Below, piece after piece: positions 1-12,589 of a stretch of DNA of 64,000 nt. Position 1 is the stretch's first letter. Every line of letters starts with the position of its first letter. A model generated the notes under the pieces. It saw nothing but the letters and a program-made list of their open reading frames with translations, did no database searches and was not told the origin of the DNA. The position numbers and the translations under genes were made by a program. The stretch comes from Purshia tridentata (Eukaryota; Streptophyta; Magnoliopsida; Rosales; Rosaceae): assembly GCA_003254885.1 (NCBI GenBank), contig QANT01006070.1, positions 1-64,000 on the forward strand. The letters run 5' to 3'.

Positions 1-1350
1 CTACAGCTTTTGGGTGTTTCACTGCAATCCCAAACGGAGCCTAAGTCTACCAAATATGTAGGCCAATAGGTGATACAACCAACAGATACACACATATGCA
101 TGAATTTAATATTTTGAATCTTTTTTAGGGAAAGAAATTTTTCCTTTTTTACAATTTCTTTTTTTGAATAAGGGATGCATTTTTAATGAATTAAAATGAG
201 TTTCCATTTTTATAATTAGTATTTGGAAGTAGTCTAGCCTCCTTTTATACAAAGTGGACTACTTGTTGCAATTTAAAAAAAAAAAAACAATTTTCATACT
301 CATCTGTTGTATATTTACACTCTTCTTAATTTTATATTTTTATTGCTTTCAGATTTTTTTTTTTAATTTTTTCAAATGCTATCAAAGCATAAAATTAAGA
401 AAATAAGAATACATCAAAATTTGGAGTGTGAAAATTGCAAAAAAAAAAAAGACGTTAGCACATTGCAGAAAAAGGTCCTTTTAATTTCATTGACAAAGCT
501 AATACTTAGGATAGTGAATTAAATGAGAATTTATCATCCTAAGAATGCTCTCACCTTCTCTTGCAATTTGTCTGACATGGTCACATTACCCCTTTTTTTT
601 TGTATAGAAATGATAGAATTATGAGACCCTCTTTGTTTTTTTTTTATCTGAATTGAATTTTGAGACCTATTTCAAGTGGGACAAAAACCCTAAGTTGATA
701 GCCAGAAGTAAATCGATTTTTGTAATATTTTGGAAATATTTCAAATGTCTCTAGGGTTTTAGTAGTTAATTTATCAGTGAACTTAAACAGTTGGGAGTAT
801 TGTTGAATGGTTTCTAGTAAAAATTAGGATTTGCTATTGCCTGTGAATAAGCCTCCGAATTGCAAAAACAGATGAGAATTGCCTACTTTGATTAACAAAA
901 TTATTTTTCTTCATAGTGTTCTCTCTTCTCTATGGTCCCATCCCACTAAAGAGGGTCTTTTATCTGTATTTATTGCTTTGATATTATACTTCTTGAAAAA
1001 ACAATGTTGAACTCAAATTAGCCCTGCTTTGAGGATCAACAACTTCTGTCTTTCCCCTTCTACTAGGCCAGCATATAAAAGTCAAGCAAAATATTAACTC
1101 TTGAATTTTTAATACAAGGTTATAATTGAAAGAAAAGCAAACATGTTCAGAAATTATATATACAAACTGTCCAGATCAATCTGAATATAACAACATAGCA
1201 GCCTCTGAGGTTCACATCTTTTTTCTTTTCTTAACATTTTGCATGGACTCATTAGGGACTTAATTAATCTAGTGATTATTGTGCCTACTTCCCTATGCCT
1301 TAGATAGAGAACAAAATTCAAAACAGCAGCATGAACTCCTTGACTACTAA
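1..1350. other. intergenic, AT-rich; 3' flank of sugar transporter
   Basis: AT-rich sequence with many short poly-A and poly-T runs. I see no coding frame, RNA gene or clear repeat ends. The last few hundred bases next to 1350 are probably the 3' UTR of the transporter on the minus strand. Confidence 0.6.
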
Positions 1351-4300
1351 TTAACTAGCCATTCTTTTAGCAAGATCTGCCTGCTTTGCACCCACCGAGA
1401 AGAACTCAGAGATGACTTCTAGGGGCATTCCCTTTGTTTCTGGCACCTTTAAGAAAACAAACACCCAAGAAATGGTGCAGACCACTGCATAGATGGCGAA
1501 CACACCAGCAAGACCAATGGAAGTGAGCATTATAGGCAGTGTGTAGGTGATGATGATGTCTCCAATCCAAAATGTGAGGGCACATATGGCAATGCAGAGG
1601 CCGCGAACACGAGTAGGGAAAATCTCAGAGCAAAGAATGTTAGGAATTGGTCCAAAGCCCATGACAAAGCAGCAGAAGTATACCACAACACTGACGGTGG
1701 AAATTGTTGCATTCACAATAGAACCCATGTTGACAAGTTGGCTAAAAATTAGTACTACGAGTGTCCCTGTCAGTACTGGTAATGTCGACAACAAGAGTGT
1801 CCTGCAAGAAAATGCGTCATATACACATGTTGTATGCAAGAAAATTTTACGTAGTGGCAGAAAGGAACGTACTCACCTTCTGCCAGAGACATCCATTAGT
1901 CTCATGGCAACTCCTATACATGGAAGCATCAACAAGGTTGTGAGAGCACTTATGAGAATAGATGCAGAGGTGGAACTGAGGCCCAAATTTGATAGGAGAA
2001 TTCCCACCCCTGCTTGTTCAAGAATCTGGGGTGTGTAGTAAAGAACCCCATTTATGCCAGAGAACTGCCCATATCAAATGACCAAGCTAGCATTAGATAG
2101 ACACATAGACAACAAAAAAATTATTCTAACGGATATTACTATAAAATTATTGGTATCACATTTACTAAACCGAAGTTAGAACTTGATAATGTTAGCCTAT
2201 TGAACTTAACAAATTTTTACCTGCTGAAGAATTTGAATTGTTACACCAACAAACAATGCACGTTTGACTCCTGGTTCTAAAAGATCAGCCCACCTGGGTC
2301 CTTCAGCAACAGTTTCCGGAGGACCAACCTTTGCTTGTCCTTGAAGATGCTGGTCCATTTTCTCCTTGGAAATTATAGAAGGTTGGCTAACCAAAGCAGA
2401 AGCCTGATAAAACTCACCCTCTTGAGAAACATCAACACCACCAGCAACCGAAATCATTGAGCCACGCCGGGACTCAAGTGTCCCCCCCTCCTGGTGCAAA
2501 TACACCCTTTGACACTCTCCTTCCTTTTTCCCATCTTTCCCAACCCTCTCCGAAAATTTATAAGCCAATTGCCAACCTCCGCCAATGTCCATGCTATTCA
2601 CTGCCTCACCACCAATAAGGCTGCCATGTCGCTTCATCCCCCCGAAGAAGCTACTGGACTTTCCAGGCATCATGTCATTTACCATACTCGCTGTTCGTCG
2701 ATTGGACAACAATGGCCTCCGCGTGCTGTCCTCAAAGTCAGCATCTCCAGGCTTGGGAGGGCTCTCCACATCCCAATTCTCATTCTTGTCCTGGTTTTCT
2801 GCTGGTGCCACATTCAGCAGGCTGCCCATGTTTGGCAAATTGAGAAGGCTGCGCATGCTACCTGTATTTTCAGGAACAAGCTTCTCATGGACACTGCCAA
2901 ACAGAGTTACAAGAGGATCCACATAAGGCACGTTTGGATTCAACAAGCTTCCTTGGCGGGACACCAATCCGAGGTTTGCTTGTCCTGTCACAGATTTCGC
3001 AATCAATGAGGCGCGTCCCACCTCCGCCCCATATAGCCTGATTTGATCTTTCTCTGCTGCTGTTTCAGGGCCATCAGTTTGGTCATTGGCTGGACCAACT
3101 ATGTACTCTTCTAGTGATGAATCACCTCCACCCCCAAGACCCTCTATCAGCAAAGCCAACTCACCTGTAAAATCAGCCAAGCCCAAGCCAATGAGCTAAT
3201 AAAAATAGAAACAAATCACTACAGCTTATCAGTTAATTGAGTCTGGTGTGCTGATTCTGCTGATATTGTGTTTATGTCCAAAACTAGAGCTTTTCATAAA
3301 CGCTTAATCCTAATCGTAAAAACTATCAGACAAACAATGTCTATCAAGATAATACTTTTTCTTCACCTAGAGAAGGACGCAGTACAAGTGCTACTCTACA
3401 GTGTAGAAAAGTGGGGAATAGGAGTTGTAGGTTTCAAACTTAAGATCCCTTGAGATTAAAGTTTCGATACCATGTTAAACAACTATTGGAGCCTAAAAAA
3501 GTTACTAGAAAATAGACCAACAATGTATATCAAACTAACAAAAACGAGCACCTGAAACATCTTCCCTGCCGCGTAGCCTTTGCAGGACCTTCTTGGCCTC
3601 GTCTATCCGTCCTTTGCTAACCAGCCACCTGGGAGACTCAGGCAGGTAAAGCATAGTCAGTGCAAAGTAAACCAGGGAAGGAATAGAAAGAACCCCAAGC
3701 ATCATTCTCCAACTGGGTGCCTCCCTCAGTGACATGGAAAACACCATACAGTAGGACATGAACATCCCACCAGAGCCAGTGAACTGAGGGAGGGTATTGA
3801 GTAGCCCTCTGATCTCCGGCGGGGCGGTCTCGGATATGTAGACCGGGACAAGAGTCACAGCCAGTCCAATCCCAAATCCATCCAATAGCCTCGCCAAAAG
3901 AAGGACGTAGACATTGGGTGCCCATAGCATTACCAGACCGCTGAAGAAGTACAGGACTGATGAGATTATCAGCATTGGACGCCTTCCTAGCCAATCTGAT
4001 ACAGGCCCAGAGAATGTTGTGATCACTGTGGCTCCAATCAGTGACATAGCCACAATTAGCCCTTCGATTTTTGGCTCAGTTTCCAATTTGAATTCCTTTT
4101 TGATGTAAAGAACAGCCCCTGCATATTGATTTATATTTTCACAGCTTCCATTATATAAGTAATAAACCACATATGCACTGTATGGCATACAACCATATTA
4201 CCAAAACAGTGCAAAAGTGAATTTATCAATATCCAATAATCAGAAAATAATTGTATCTATACAGCGACTACAAAGCCTTAAAATAAATTTTGGATCGTAC

Positions 4301-4470
4301 CATCATAGAAATTTATTCTTAGAAAGCATTAGACATATTGATTTGTAAAAGCTAAAAGGCAATGAAGAGAATAATAAGGGTGACAGGGTACCTGCGATGG
4401 TAGCATTATCCCAACCTTGCAACAAGTTTCCTATTGTGGCAGCAATGGCTACAAGAACAGCTCCCCACAT
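1351..4470 (-). CDS. tonoplast monosaccharide transporter (MSSP/TMT type)
   Basis: Sugar/proton antiporter of the major facilitator superfamily. Family members load glucose, fructose or sucrose into the vacuole across the tonoplast. Five exons in transcript order: 4470-4392, 4118-3552, 3164-2221, 2064-1877 and 1801-1351. All borders are GT-AG with matching phase, giving 742 residues, the normal size for the family. Exon 1 gives the typical N-terminus MWGAVLVAIAATIGNLLQG. Sugar-transporter signatures follow (DWLGRRPM, PESPRWLVSKGR, then PETKGMPLEV near the C-terminus). The long exon 3 encodes the large hydrophilic central loop (about residues 220-520) that separates the two six-helix halves and distinguishes this family from ordinary hexose carriers; it is rich in Ser, Gly and acidic residues. 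The longer in-frame extension upstream of 4470 has no ATG, so 4470 is the start. Family assignment is firm; which paralog (TMT1, 2 or 3) is not settled. Confidence 0.95.
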
Positions 4471-7262
4471 TTTCTCTGCCACAAACAAATATAGGACCTC
4501 CGACCTTGTAACCCAGAAGCAAATTCAGCTGAGGAATGGAGAAGCACTTGGACTTTGTAGCATCAACCTTCACAATGCACATAGATTAGTCAGCGAGCAC
4601 AGTTTGTTCATGGGTTTGTCGTTCAAATTAATCACTATATATGGGTCCAATGTCGATCAATTACAATGCATGCACATATATTGGACTGCCTGAACCTTAT
4701 ATTGAATGAAAAAAATGTACCTTTCAAGAACAGAGAAAAACTATGAACTTAAGCATATCTTTGATCTCAAAGCAGTGTAGTTTTTACGAACAGTATGTAT
4801 GAAAAGAAGTGATCCAAGTGATACTTTTTGGGATTTAACAGGTCCAGAAACTCTTGGTGAACTTCCTAATATGCCTCTCGAACCACACAACATGTAGCCC
4901 TCTTCTTCAGCTATAGAAGTGGCCATCTGCTAACTACCTAATTGTTCAAGTTTCTCCTCTAATACCGGTGTTGTAAGCAGTGAAATAATCAAATATAAGA
5001 CCAAAAAAAATAAAATCAAAGGTTAATTTATAAAACCTCGGAATAGGTGTTCTAGATGAAAAAAAATATATATTTTATATATATATCGCACATATATAAC
5101 ATTCCTCAAACAATGCATACATATAAATTTTCCTTTTATTTATGATATGTTAGTCTATCGATCTCCAACATATGTGACAATAACTAGAACTTTATCAGAA
5201 GCATCAGCCTTACGTCTCTTACGCATTTCTGTTCTAAGAATTAGACTATTTGTGTACGAAATTTTGGGAAAGGAAAACAAGATACATAATAACATCATAA
5301 ATAAGATGGATTGACATCGATTTTAAATTTTAATTATCTATACATAATAATTCATATCATTAATTACATAATATTATTGTATAAGTTGCAACATAAGATA
5401 ATCAACTAATGTGATCAGATAAATATGTACTAATAGTATTATATCTTTAAAAAAAATTTGTCCTTTTGAGTAAATTTGTAAAAGAATAAACTTATAATTA
5501 AATATTTTATAAAAAGGGTTGAGGTGAGTAACAAAGAAAAAGGCAATAACATCACTAAGGTTTGCCCCTCCTTTCGGGACACATATTGACCGAAAGAAAG
5601 TCAAATATTAAACTAATCTCATCGAAAATTCAGACCATCCATACCATGTAACTCGAAGCAATCCTGGCCATCAATTTCTGAAACAGATAGGAATGCCCAA
5701 ATCCCAAGCAACTAGCCCAATAGAAAATTTAAGAAACGCATGTATACAAAAGTGGAACCCAGCTTTGCTGGTAATCATCGGAAACCACGAAACTGATCTG
5801 ACACCGTTAGTTGCATCAGACGGAGGGTGATGCACATGACAGATAAGGTTAAAAATCTGAACTTTTACAAGTTGGAGAGTGCTGAAAATGACAGCAAATT
5901 AAACATTACACACGTGTAGGTGTGGATATTTAATATTTTATTTGCTCCATCCTGAGTTTTTTAAAAAGGCCAAAAAAGGGAAAATGACAAAATATCATGC
6001 CATGTACGATGGACGGAGGATGATAAGCATGACAAATATGGTTAGAAATCTTAACGTTACGAGTAGAGGGTGCCAGAGTGAGTGACAGTAAAACATTCCA
6101 CACGTGGATATGGAAATTGCTGGCTATTTGGCATTTTGCTTCCTAATGGCCCTGCCATATACGTAAGCAGGCGTTATATGACGTGTCACCTCCGTTATTT
6201 CCTATGTGGATTCTCTCCTTTCAATTTCTCAACCTCATTATTTTTATCTCAAAATATCACCTCTCTACTTATCGTGCCTTCTTTTTACTGTTCTACCCCA
6301 CATGAATCCCTCACTCACACACCTTGCAATTTATGTCATTTTTGGCTATTATTAGATATTGTTATCCAATAATGTCATTCTTACTATATTTTTATACCAT
6401 ATTTTTTATACTATTTTACGTGTCATTATTGTACTGTCAAAGTATTTCCTTATTTTTAAGGTTTTTATTTTTTTTTAGTGTCCAATGTATTAATGCCATG
6501 TAGATTGCAACGTATGATGAGTAAAATTATGATATAAAAATGTGGTAAGTGTAGTATTGTTGATTGTTATCACTAGTCACTACTACTACTAGTACGATTT
6601 TTTATATTTCAATCCAACACATTAGTTGTGTTCTATGGTTAATTTGGAACTTTCGTTTACTTCTTTTGTGATAATTTCATCAACAAACCTAAATTTTATA
6701 AGTAACGATAATTGATTATGATAAGATATTTTGGTTAACGAGAATTTACTGATAAGCGCTTTTTTATTAATAAACTTTCATATATTATTCGTCAAACTTA
6801 TTATTAGATCATGTTGTCTGTTAATTTGTATCTATCATTTAACGAACTATCAGTTAGTAATATAAGAGTCAACGGATCATCAAAGTCACGTGTAATAGTT
6901 TAAAAAAGATACGAATATAGACACGTGGTGATTTATAATTAGGTTTTCAATTATTAAAATTTAATGAAAAAAAGGTAATGGCTTTATATTTACTTTATTT
7001 CCCACATGATTCAAGTACTATTTCCTCAACGAATAGTAGTTCACAAAAATAGTATGTCAAGATGGCTTCAAAATGCATGCATAAACCAGGAAAATTAGGG
7101 GCAACATGTAAACGAGGTTAATTGTTTTGGTCATTTTAGACGGACTTTTTAGTAACTTTGGCATTAAAATTTGAAACGAAATATAATTTTAAATGGAGCA
7201 AAATCTATTGAAAAATGATTTATCCAAAGGGCATTTTAGTAAATTCCAGTGCAGCCTTGAAA
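4471..7262. other. intergenic between divergent transporter and MYB genes
   Basis: About 2.8 kb separating two divergently transcribed genes, so it should hold both promoters. It contains a diverged direct duplication (5819-6150, listed separately) and AT-rich filler. An ATG-started frame of 61 codons at 4926-4741 on the minus strand resembles nothing I know and may be 5' UTR sequence of the transporter or chance. No RNA gene seen. Confidence 0.5.
5819..6150. repeat. diverged direct duplication, two ~135-bp copies
   Basis: The copy starting at 5819 and the copy starting at 6012 share the same order of blocks: gacggagg, gatg.acatgaca, ggttaaaaatct / ggttagaaatct, a gagggtgc-like block, tgacag.aaa, acattccacacgtg-like and tttgct..c. 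Offset is about 193 bp. Each copy carries an ACACGTG core, close to a plant G-box or ABRE. Confidence 0.6.
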
Positions 7263-7271
7263 TATAAAAAG
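7263..7271 (+). promoter_or_regulatory. candidate TATA box of the MYB gene
   Basis: TATAAAAAG lies 142 bases before the ATG at 7405. It is followed by a CT-rich tract (about 7330-7365), a common 5' UTR feature in plants. Position and match are good, but no transcript start can be read from sequence. Confidence 0.5.
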
Positions 7272-7404
7272 AGGCTTAAGGCTCATGAGGGAGAGCACAG
7301 CCTACCCAAGAAAGCATCTATACCCTTCGTCTCTCTTTCTCTCTTTCTCTCTCTCTCTCTCACTCTCTGCAAGCCTCTTGTGCTCTCCTTTGATTTCACT
7401 AGCA

Positions 7405-8743
7405 ATGGAGCGAGAGATCATTGATCTGACCGACTCGAACCCCTCAACCCCCAAGAAGTCCCAACCCGAACGTGCCCGGCCAACAGTAACTTCTGCCGAG
7501 TCCAAAACCAGCTGCCACCCCCAGCAGCAGCGCTCTAATAAGCTTGCTCCGCGCAAGTTGGTCATGTCTGATGTGAGCTCAGTGCCCCAGCAGCAGCAGC
7601 AGGTGCCCAGATCACAAAATGTTCAGGGGCAGCCCCAAAACCCGACTGAGCAGACCCGAAACCGTCCTGATGAGAATAGCATTGTTAGATCTGCCATAGC
7701 TGAGAAATATCGTTACCAGCAGCCGCCACCCATCAACGACATAAACAAGTACTGCGTTTATTATATGCGTGGGAAGTTGTCCAAGGACCAATGGACTGAG
7801 AAAGAGCATGAGTTTGGACTTCGGACCCTAAACTTTTAATTAATTACATCTTTTTGGCTCTATCTTATTTACATTTTAGACATACCATATATATGTTTGT
7901 TGCTTAACGTACTTGCACCACTACTAATGCTTAATGTACATACCTGCAGTTATGGAAGGTTAATTATTTTTATAACTTGCATATACAACCATTTTTGTAC
8001 ACTTTTAGTACTAGTTTTTAAAGTCATTTATATAAATATGTATATATATACATGTGTTGGTTTAATCGAGTTCATTATTTTTCAGGTTATTTCTGATGGG
8101 GCTGATTAGGTATGGCAAGGGGAGCTGGAGCAAGATTGCAAGGGACTTTGTAACCAGCAAGACCCCTCATCAGGTTTTTAAGTATGGTGTGAATTTCTTC
8201 AAACGTCTCCCCACAACTTGCTTGTACACCTTCAACTTCAAAAAATCTTGGGAACAACCAACTTCTGCAACCTCCATCGCTCGCGCTCGAATTTTTGATC
8301 CCAACCAAAAACCACAAACTAATAAGCCGCGGAAGGCGACCCCAGTTGGCCTCCCCCGTGGCTCATCATCATCATCACCACTACCGAAGATGACTACGAT
8401 GAGGGTGGGTGGTTCTGCAGTGCCTACAATCACTGTGACTGCTGAAGCAGTGCCTTCGAAGCCGAAAGCCCCGGATGCCTCAAGTTCCAACATGGTCATG
8501 ACCATGCCTCCTGCAGAGCCTCCTCAAACCCTGATCCTGTTCCCAGTGGAAGCCCCTCTCGATCTGTTTCCTCTGTCAGCAGCACCAAACAGTATCAATA
8601 CTTCAGTTGCTGCTGCTGCAAATAATGAGCCTGAGGCTATGGACGTTGACTGCACACTTGCCCTGGCTAGAAACAAAGGCCCAGATGCTGATGATGATGA
8701 TGACCTCAACCTGGATCTCACCTTGGGTCATCAAGGAACATGA
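7405..8743 (+). CDS. single-repeat MYB/SANT transcription factor with EAR motif
   Basis: Probable DNA-binding transcriptional repressor in the nucleus. Two exons: 7405-7811 and 8086-8743 (GT-AG), giving 354 residues. Residues 1-110 are Pro/Gln-rich and disordered. A SANT/MYB repeat spans about 129-176 (W130, F138, W150, with GLIRYGKGSWSKIARDFV). The third helix reads TPHQVFKYGVNFFKR where the usual one-repeat class has TPTQVASHAQKYFIR, so the SHAQKY signature is missing and DNA contacts may differ. The tail is Pro/Ser/Ala-rich, then an acidic run (DDDDD) and LNLDLTL at 343-349, an LxLxL EAR motif that in other plant proteins recruits TOPLESS-type co-repressors. The splice junction falls inside the MYB repeat (HE|LFLMGL), which supports the exon model. 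The intron contains no frame of note. Confidence 0.85.
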
Positions 8744-9100
8744 AGAAACTGGTCGCTCACTTGCATGATATGATTAATCATCACTACCCAGCAAGATCAA
8801 TAAGGCCATGCCGCGGCTATATATGCTTTAATTTAATTTCTTTTTCCTTTTATGCATGCGTCTGTCTTTACTTTATGTACTTTGTGTTGTTTTGGTTGGT
8901 GTGTTGTTTCAGTTTATGCTGCAATGGGATCCATTCCTGGTTTGCCATGTAGACCAGTGTTGGTCCTTTTTTTTAATAATTATATGTGTTGTACTTTGTA
9001 GTATAAACACTCTCCTGCCTTCATCAACTTATCAAGCTGTTTTTTTCCGCAACTTTTTTATTTTTTGTGGTACTTTATAGATCTTTCCAAGATATAGTTT
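8744..9100. other. 3' flank of MYB gene
   Basis: T-rich sequence after the MYB stop codon, probably its 3' UTR and terminator region. Nothing else recognised. Confidence 0.5.
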
Positions 9101-9109
9101 TTATTTTAT

Positions 9110-9640
9110 TTAGAAAGTAACATTTTATTAAAGAAGCACAAAAGGCAAAGCTCAACAAACCCAAAATAGAAAAAGTACAAAATAAAAAAGATCAAAATAC
9201 AAAGGCTAGCCCCCAAAAACGTTTGCATGAACGTACCCGGCCTAGCCAAACCAAAATCCTTAAAGAGAAAGAAGCTCCAGCATCAAAGCACAACTCCAAA
9301 AACATCGGTCATCTCCATCATTGATATCGAAGCACAGCAACCCAAGCAAGATCTGCAACCATCAAAGAGAGACAAGAGAACCGAAGTACTACATAAAGGA
9401 ATTAAGAAAATTCCCCATGCCTCCCTACTGTTAAGCTCTCTCGAACTGAAGGGGTTCCTCTTACAGATGCTTCCAAGTATAGGAGCATAGTTCGTGCACT
9501 TCAATATCTTACATGCAAGCAATGGTCTTACAAAACATGTTCTGTTGACCTCCATGCTTACAGTGATGCTGACTGAGGGAAGAACCAGATGAAAGGAGAG
9601 AACAGCTAAAATATTGTTCAAGCACAAAACATTCTTTGTA
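9110..9640 (+). mobile_element. degenerate Ty1/copia retrotransposon fragment
   Basis: In one frame from 9418 to 9576 the translation carries two copia landmarks: a reverse-transcriptase tail PTVKLSRTEGVPLTDASKYR followed by SIVRALQYLT, and then, without the usual segment between them, VDLHAYSDAD ending at a TGA where copia RNase H has Trp. It is therefore an internally deleted, dead piece. The A-rich, compositionally odd stretch at 9110-9417 is probably part of the same insertion, but I cannot place it. No LTRs were found around it. Confidence 0.7.
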
Positions 9641-12540
9641 AATTTTTATTTGGGCATCAAAAGAAAGATACAGAATTTGGATGAATTAGGTTAATGGGTC
9701 AAGCTACGGGCTTGGGCCCAACAACTACTTTTCTTAAGAAGAAGCAAAACAAGTATATTAAACCGTGAGACACTGACAGGCCCAATCCGTATTTACTAAA
9801 AAAAAAGAATAAGAAATTCAGGCCCAATCCTAGCAATAATTCAGATAGTGCATTTGGCGTATGCTATCGCCTTGTGAATTATCATGTGAAACCAGCACAC
9901 CATTTGGCAGCTCGATGCAATAATATTAGGACATGTGGTTCGCAAAATATGCCGACTTTGATTTACGTGAGCTTCTATGGTATAGACATCTAACATCGTG
10001 CATCAATTATCGAAAGATGAAAAAATATACGTACCCTACAAAAAATGGTGTATCAATTATCGAAAGAGTTAGAAAGTAGATGTATTTTAGAGTTTAAATA
10101 ATGTTAGTAATAATCACTAATAATTATTTCATATTTAATTTATTTGTGTTATCGTGTCGTATTGAAAATCGTCATTTCTGATCATTTCTCTCCAACTACG
10201 AGTGGATGGGATTGGATATTAGTTACAAAGGTTTTGACTGATTTTCTTCAACATCGATCAATGCTTGCATAATTTTCTTTATGCAAACTCATCCAGAAAA
10301 TTTAATGTATACTATATATATAGATACTTGATTGATATTAGTCTCATATGTAATTATCTCCATAAAATCAATAGCACAAAATACAAATTGGTCTTTTCAA
10401 TTGGCATCTTGTAAATAACTTCCTATTTTATATTCAACCTGATTTGTAGTATTACGATCAATTATTAGACAAAAAGATTTCTCTTTAGACCGAAAAAAAA
10501 AAAAACAATACAAAAAGATTTCTGTAGATATTTGTTTTCTCTTGTTTCTTTAATGATTCTCGTGCATTAATAACATTGACAGTTACCAAACAAATGAATA
10601 GAATCCCCATTTGTGTTGCCACGGGAGCAAGAAAATTTGGTTCTGGTTTTATCCACATCTCCTCAGATGAAGAAAAGCCACCCAAATATATATAATAATA
10701 TGTTGGTCAATTTATTACAATCTGAGCCACTACCTTTAGTCTATCAACCAAAAGGTGCATGCATATTAAAACCATAGCTTCTCAAGTGCCCCAATGATGA
10801 TGGCAATAAGATTATTGTAACCTCTAATGCCATGTAAGTTTTAAGTTAGAACAAAATGTGGAAATGTCTTCACAATTATTATATGATTTTTTACAATCAC
10901 CGAAGCGATCGTTTCAATTAATACAAGATGTAGTGATTTCATTTTTCGACCCTAGTTATACAAAAATAAGCGGGGCCTTTTGTGCCAAGTTCCAACGGAT
11001 CTATACATCAATTATATGATAAGATTTTTTTATCAACTGGCCATGGCTCTTTCACATGGGCAACACAGCCAATGCTTGCCAAAACGCAATCGAATTTAAT
11101 AGGCTTGAGCCCCTCTGGTCGTTAACTTATGCATAGGTTGGTTGCAGGATATCCTAATTGTGGAGTTGTTGTTCCCTATTTCTCAACAAGCCAACAAGGT
11201 GTGTAACATGCATGCCACACCATATCATGTAATTGACAAATGCCAGATTTTATATTTTTCCCAAAACGACAACCAACCACCTGAATCTTTTGGGCCACAC
11301 CCCCAGTCTTTTCCTTCCTGGAGGGTCTCACAGAGCCCATGGTCCCAGAAAAGTTGGTGTTGATGCTTGAATATGAATGGTACCTTCCTAGAAGCTGGGC
11401 TTTCATATATTTTTTTTCAACCCCTTTGGATGAGCTGTAAAGAAAGTGAGGAAAAACACGTGATGGACTTCATGGTGATGGTGATGGTGATGCTATTGTA
11501 GCTGGAATTGGAGGGATAATTAATAAGGGTTTGTTTCTTATTGTTTAAGACATTGGATTGTGGTGGAAAAAGCCTTCAGATAATTGGTTAACTATACCTA
11601 TCTAAAGATATGGAGACTGCTACTTGTGATTTCTAAGTATGCAATTCACACATAATGTATACTGCTTTTTCAGTTTGCAAGCTATGTGTCTGCTTCTCTT
11701 CTGATTGCAACTCATAAATTGAGGGACTTTATTGCAAAAGAGAATTTTAGGAAAACCATTGGGATTGGGAGCAAAGTCAACTACCTATTAAGTAAGAATC
11801 AGTATCTGGATTTTCAAAGCAGTACTTCCTATGGATGGCAGTGGCTCCAGGGGGATATTCCTAAGTCAGAAGCTTAGATCAGGATCCACCACCGCATTGA
11901 AAGGTCAAGGCTTTTGGTACCAAGATTCTATTAAAAGTCAAAACCTTAAATATTTACTGAATAAACAGCAATGAAGTGAACATAAGATCCTAGATTCTGT
12001 TTGAATGGAAACAAATTCTATTACAAGTGGTAGAGAGGATACACTGAGATATCATGAACAATGGAGGTGATATACAGAGTACCAACATTTTTCTTTTTCT
12101 CCTATATGCCGGCTGAATTGTACACCTCATTTGGACTCAAAGACAACAGAAATACAGATGGATTAAAGAAAAATGTAACAATAACAAAGAAAAAAATAGA
12201 TATACAATTTGGTATGCAAGAGTCAATGGAAGACTTAGAACCCACCACATTAGATGAGGATGATTCATAGTCTCTGTTCTCATCTAGCCTGCTAACAGCT
12301 GGTATCCCTGTAAGAAAAACAATAACAGAGGCATATGAAGTGCAAAGAATAGTAGTTACCACACTTTTAATCATACATGCTCAAAAGCCAGCCTAACTAT
12401 GTCAAAAAGGGGGGATGAGGATTATGCCACCACAATAAGGTCAAACAGCCTCTCACTTGTGGTTTTCTCGAACTAGGTAAAGAAAGGTAATGTATGCATA
12501 AATTCTTTAAGCTTATAAATGAGATCACGATGACATTGTT
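9641..12540. other. intergenic, no gene recognised
   Basis: About 2.9 kb without a recognisable gene. Short frames at 11142-11363, 11686-11877 (minus-strand shadows included) and 10485-10685 have no domain or family resemblance I can name. A short GGTGAT repeat lies near 11473-11490. The right part (about 12060-12589) is probably the 3' UTR of the PIRL gene. Confidence 0.5.
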
Positions 12541-12589
12541 TCAAAAACTTACTCGATTGGAATCAACTGCCGTGCCTCTTGTCAACGAT

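Noticed and set aside
4741-4926. 61-codon ATG frame upstream of the sugar transporter as a separate gene
   Set aside because: No recognisable similarity and no codon or motif evidence; may be leader sequence.
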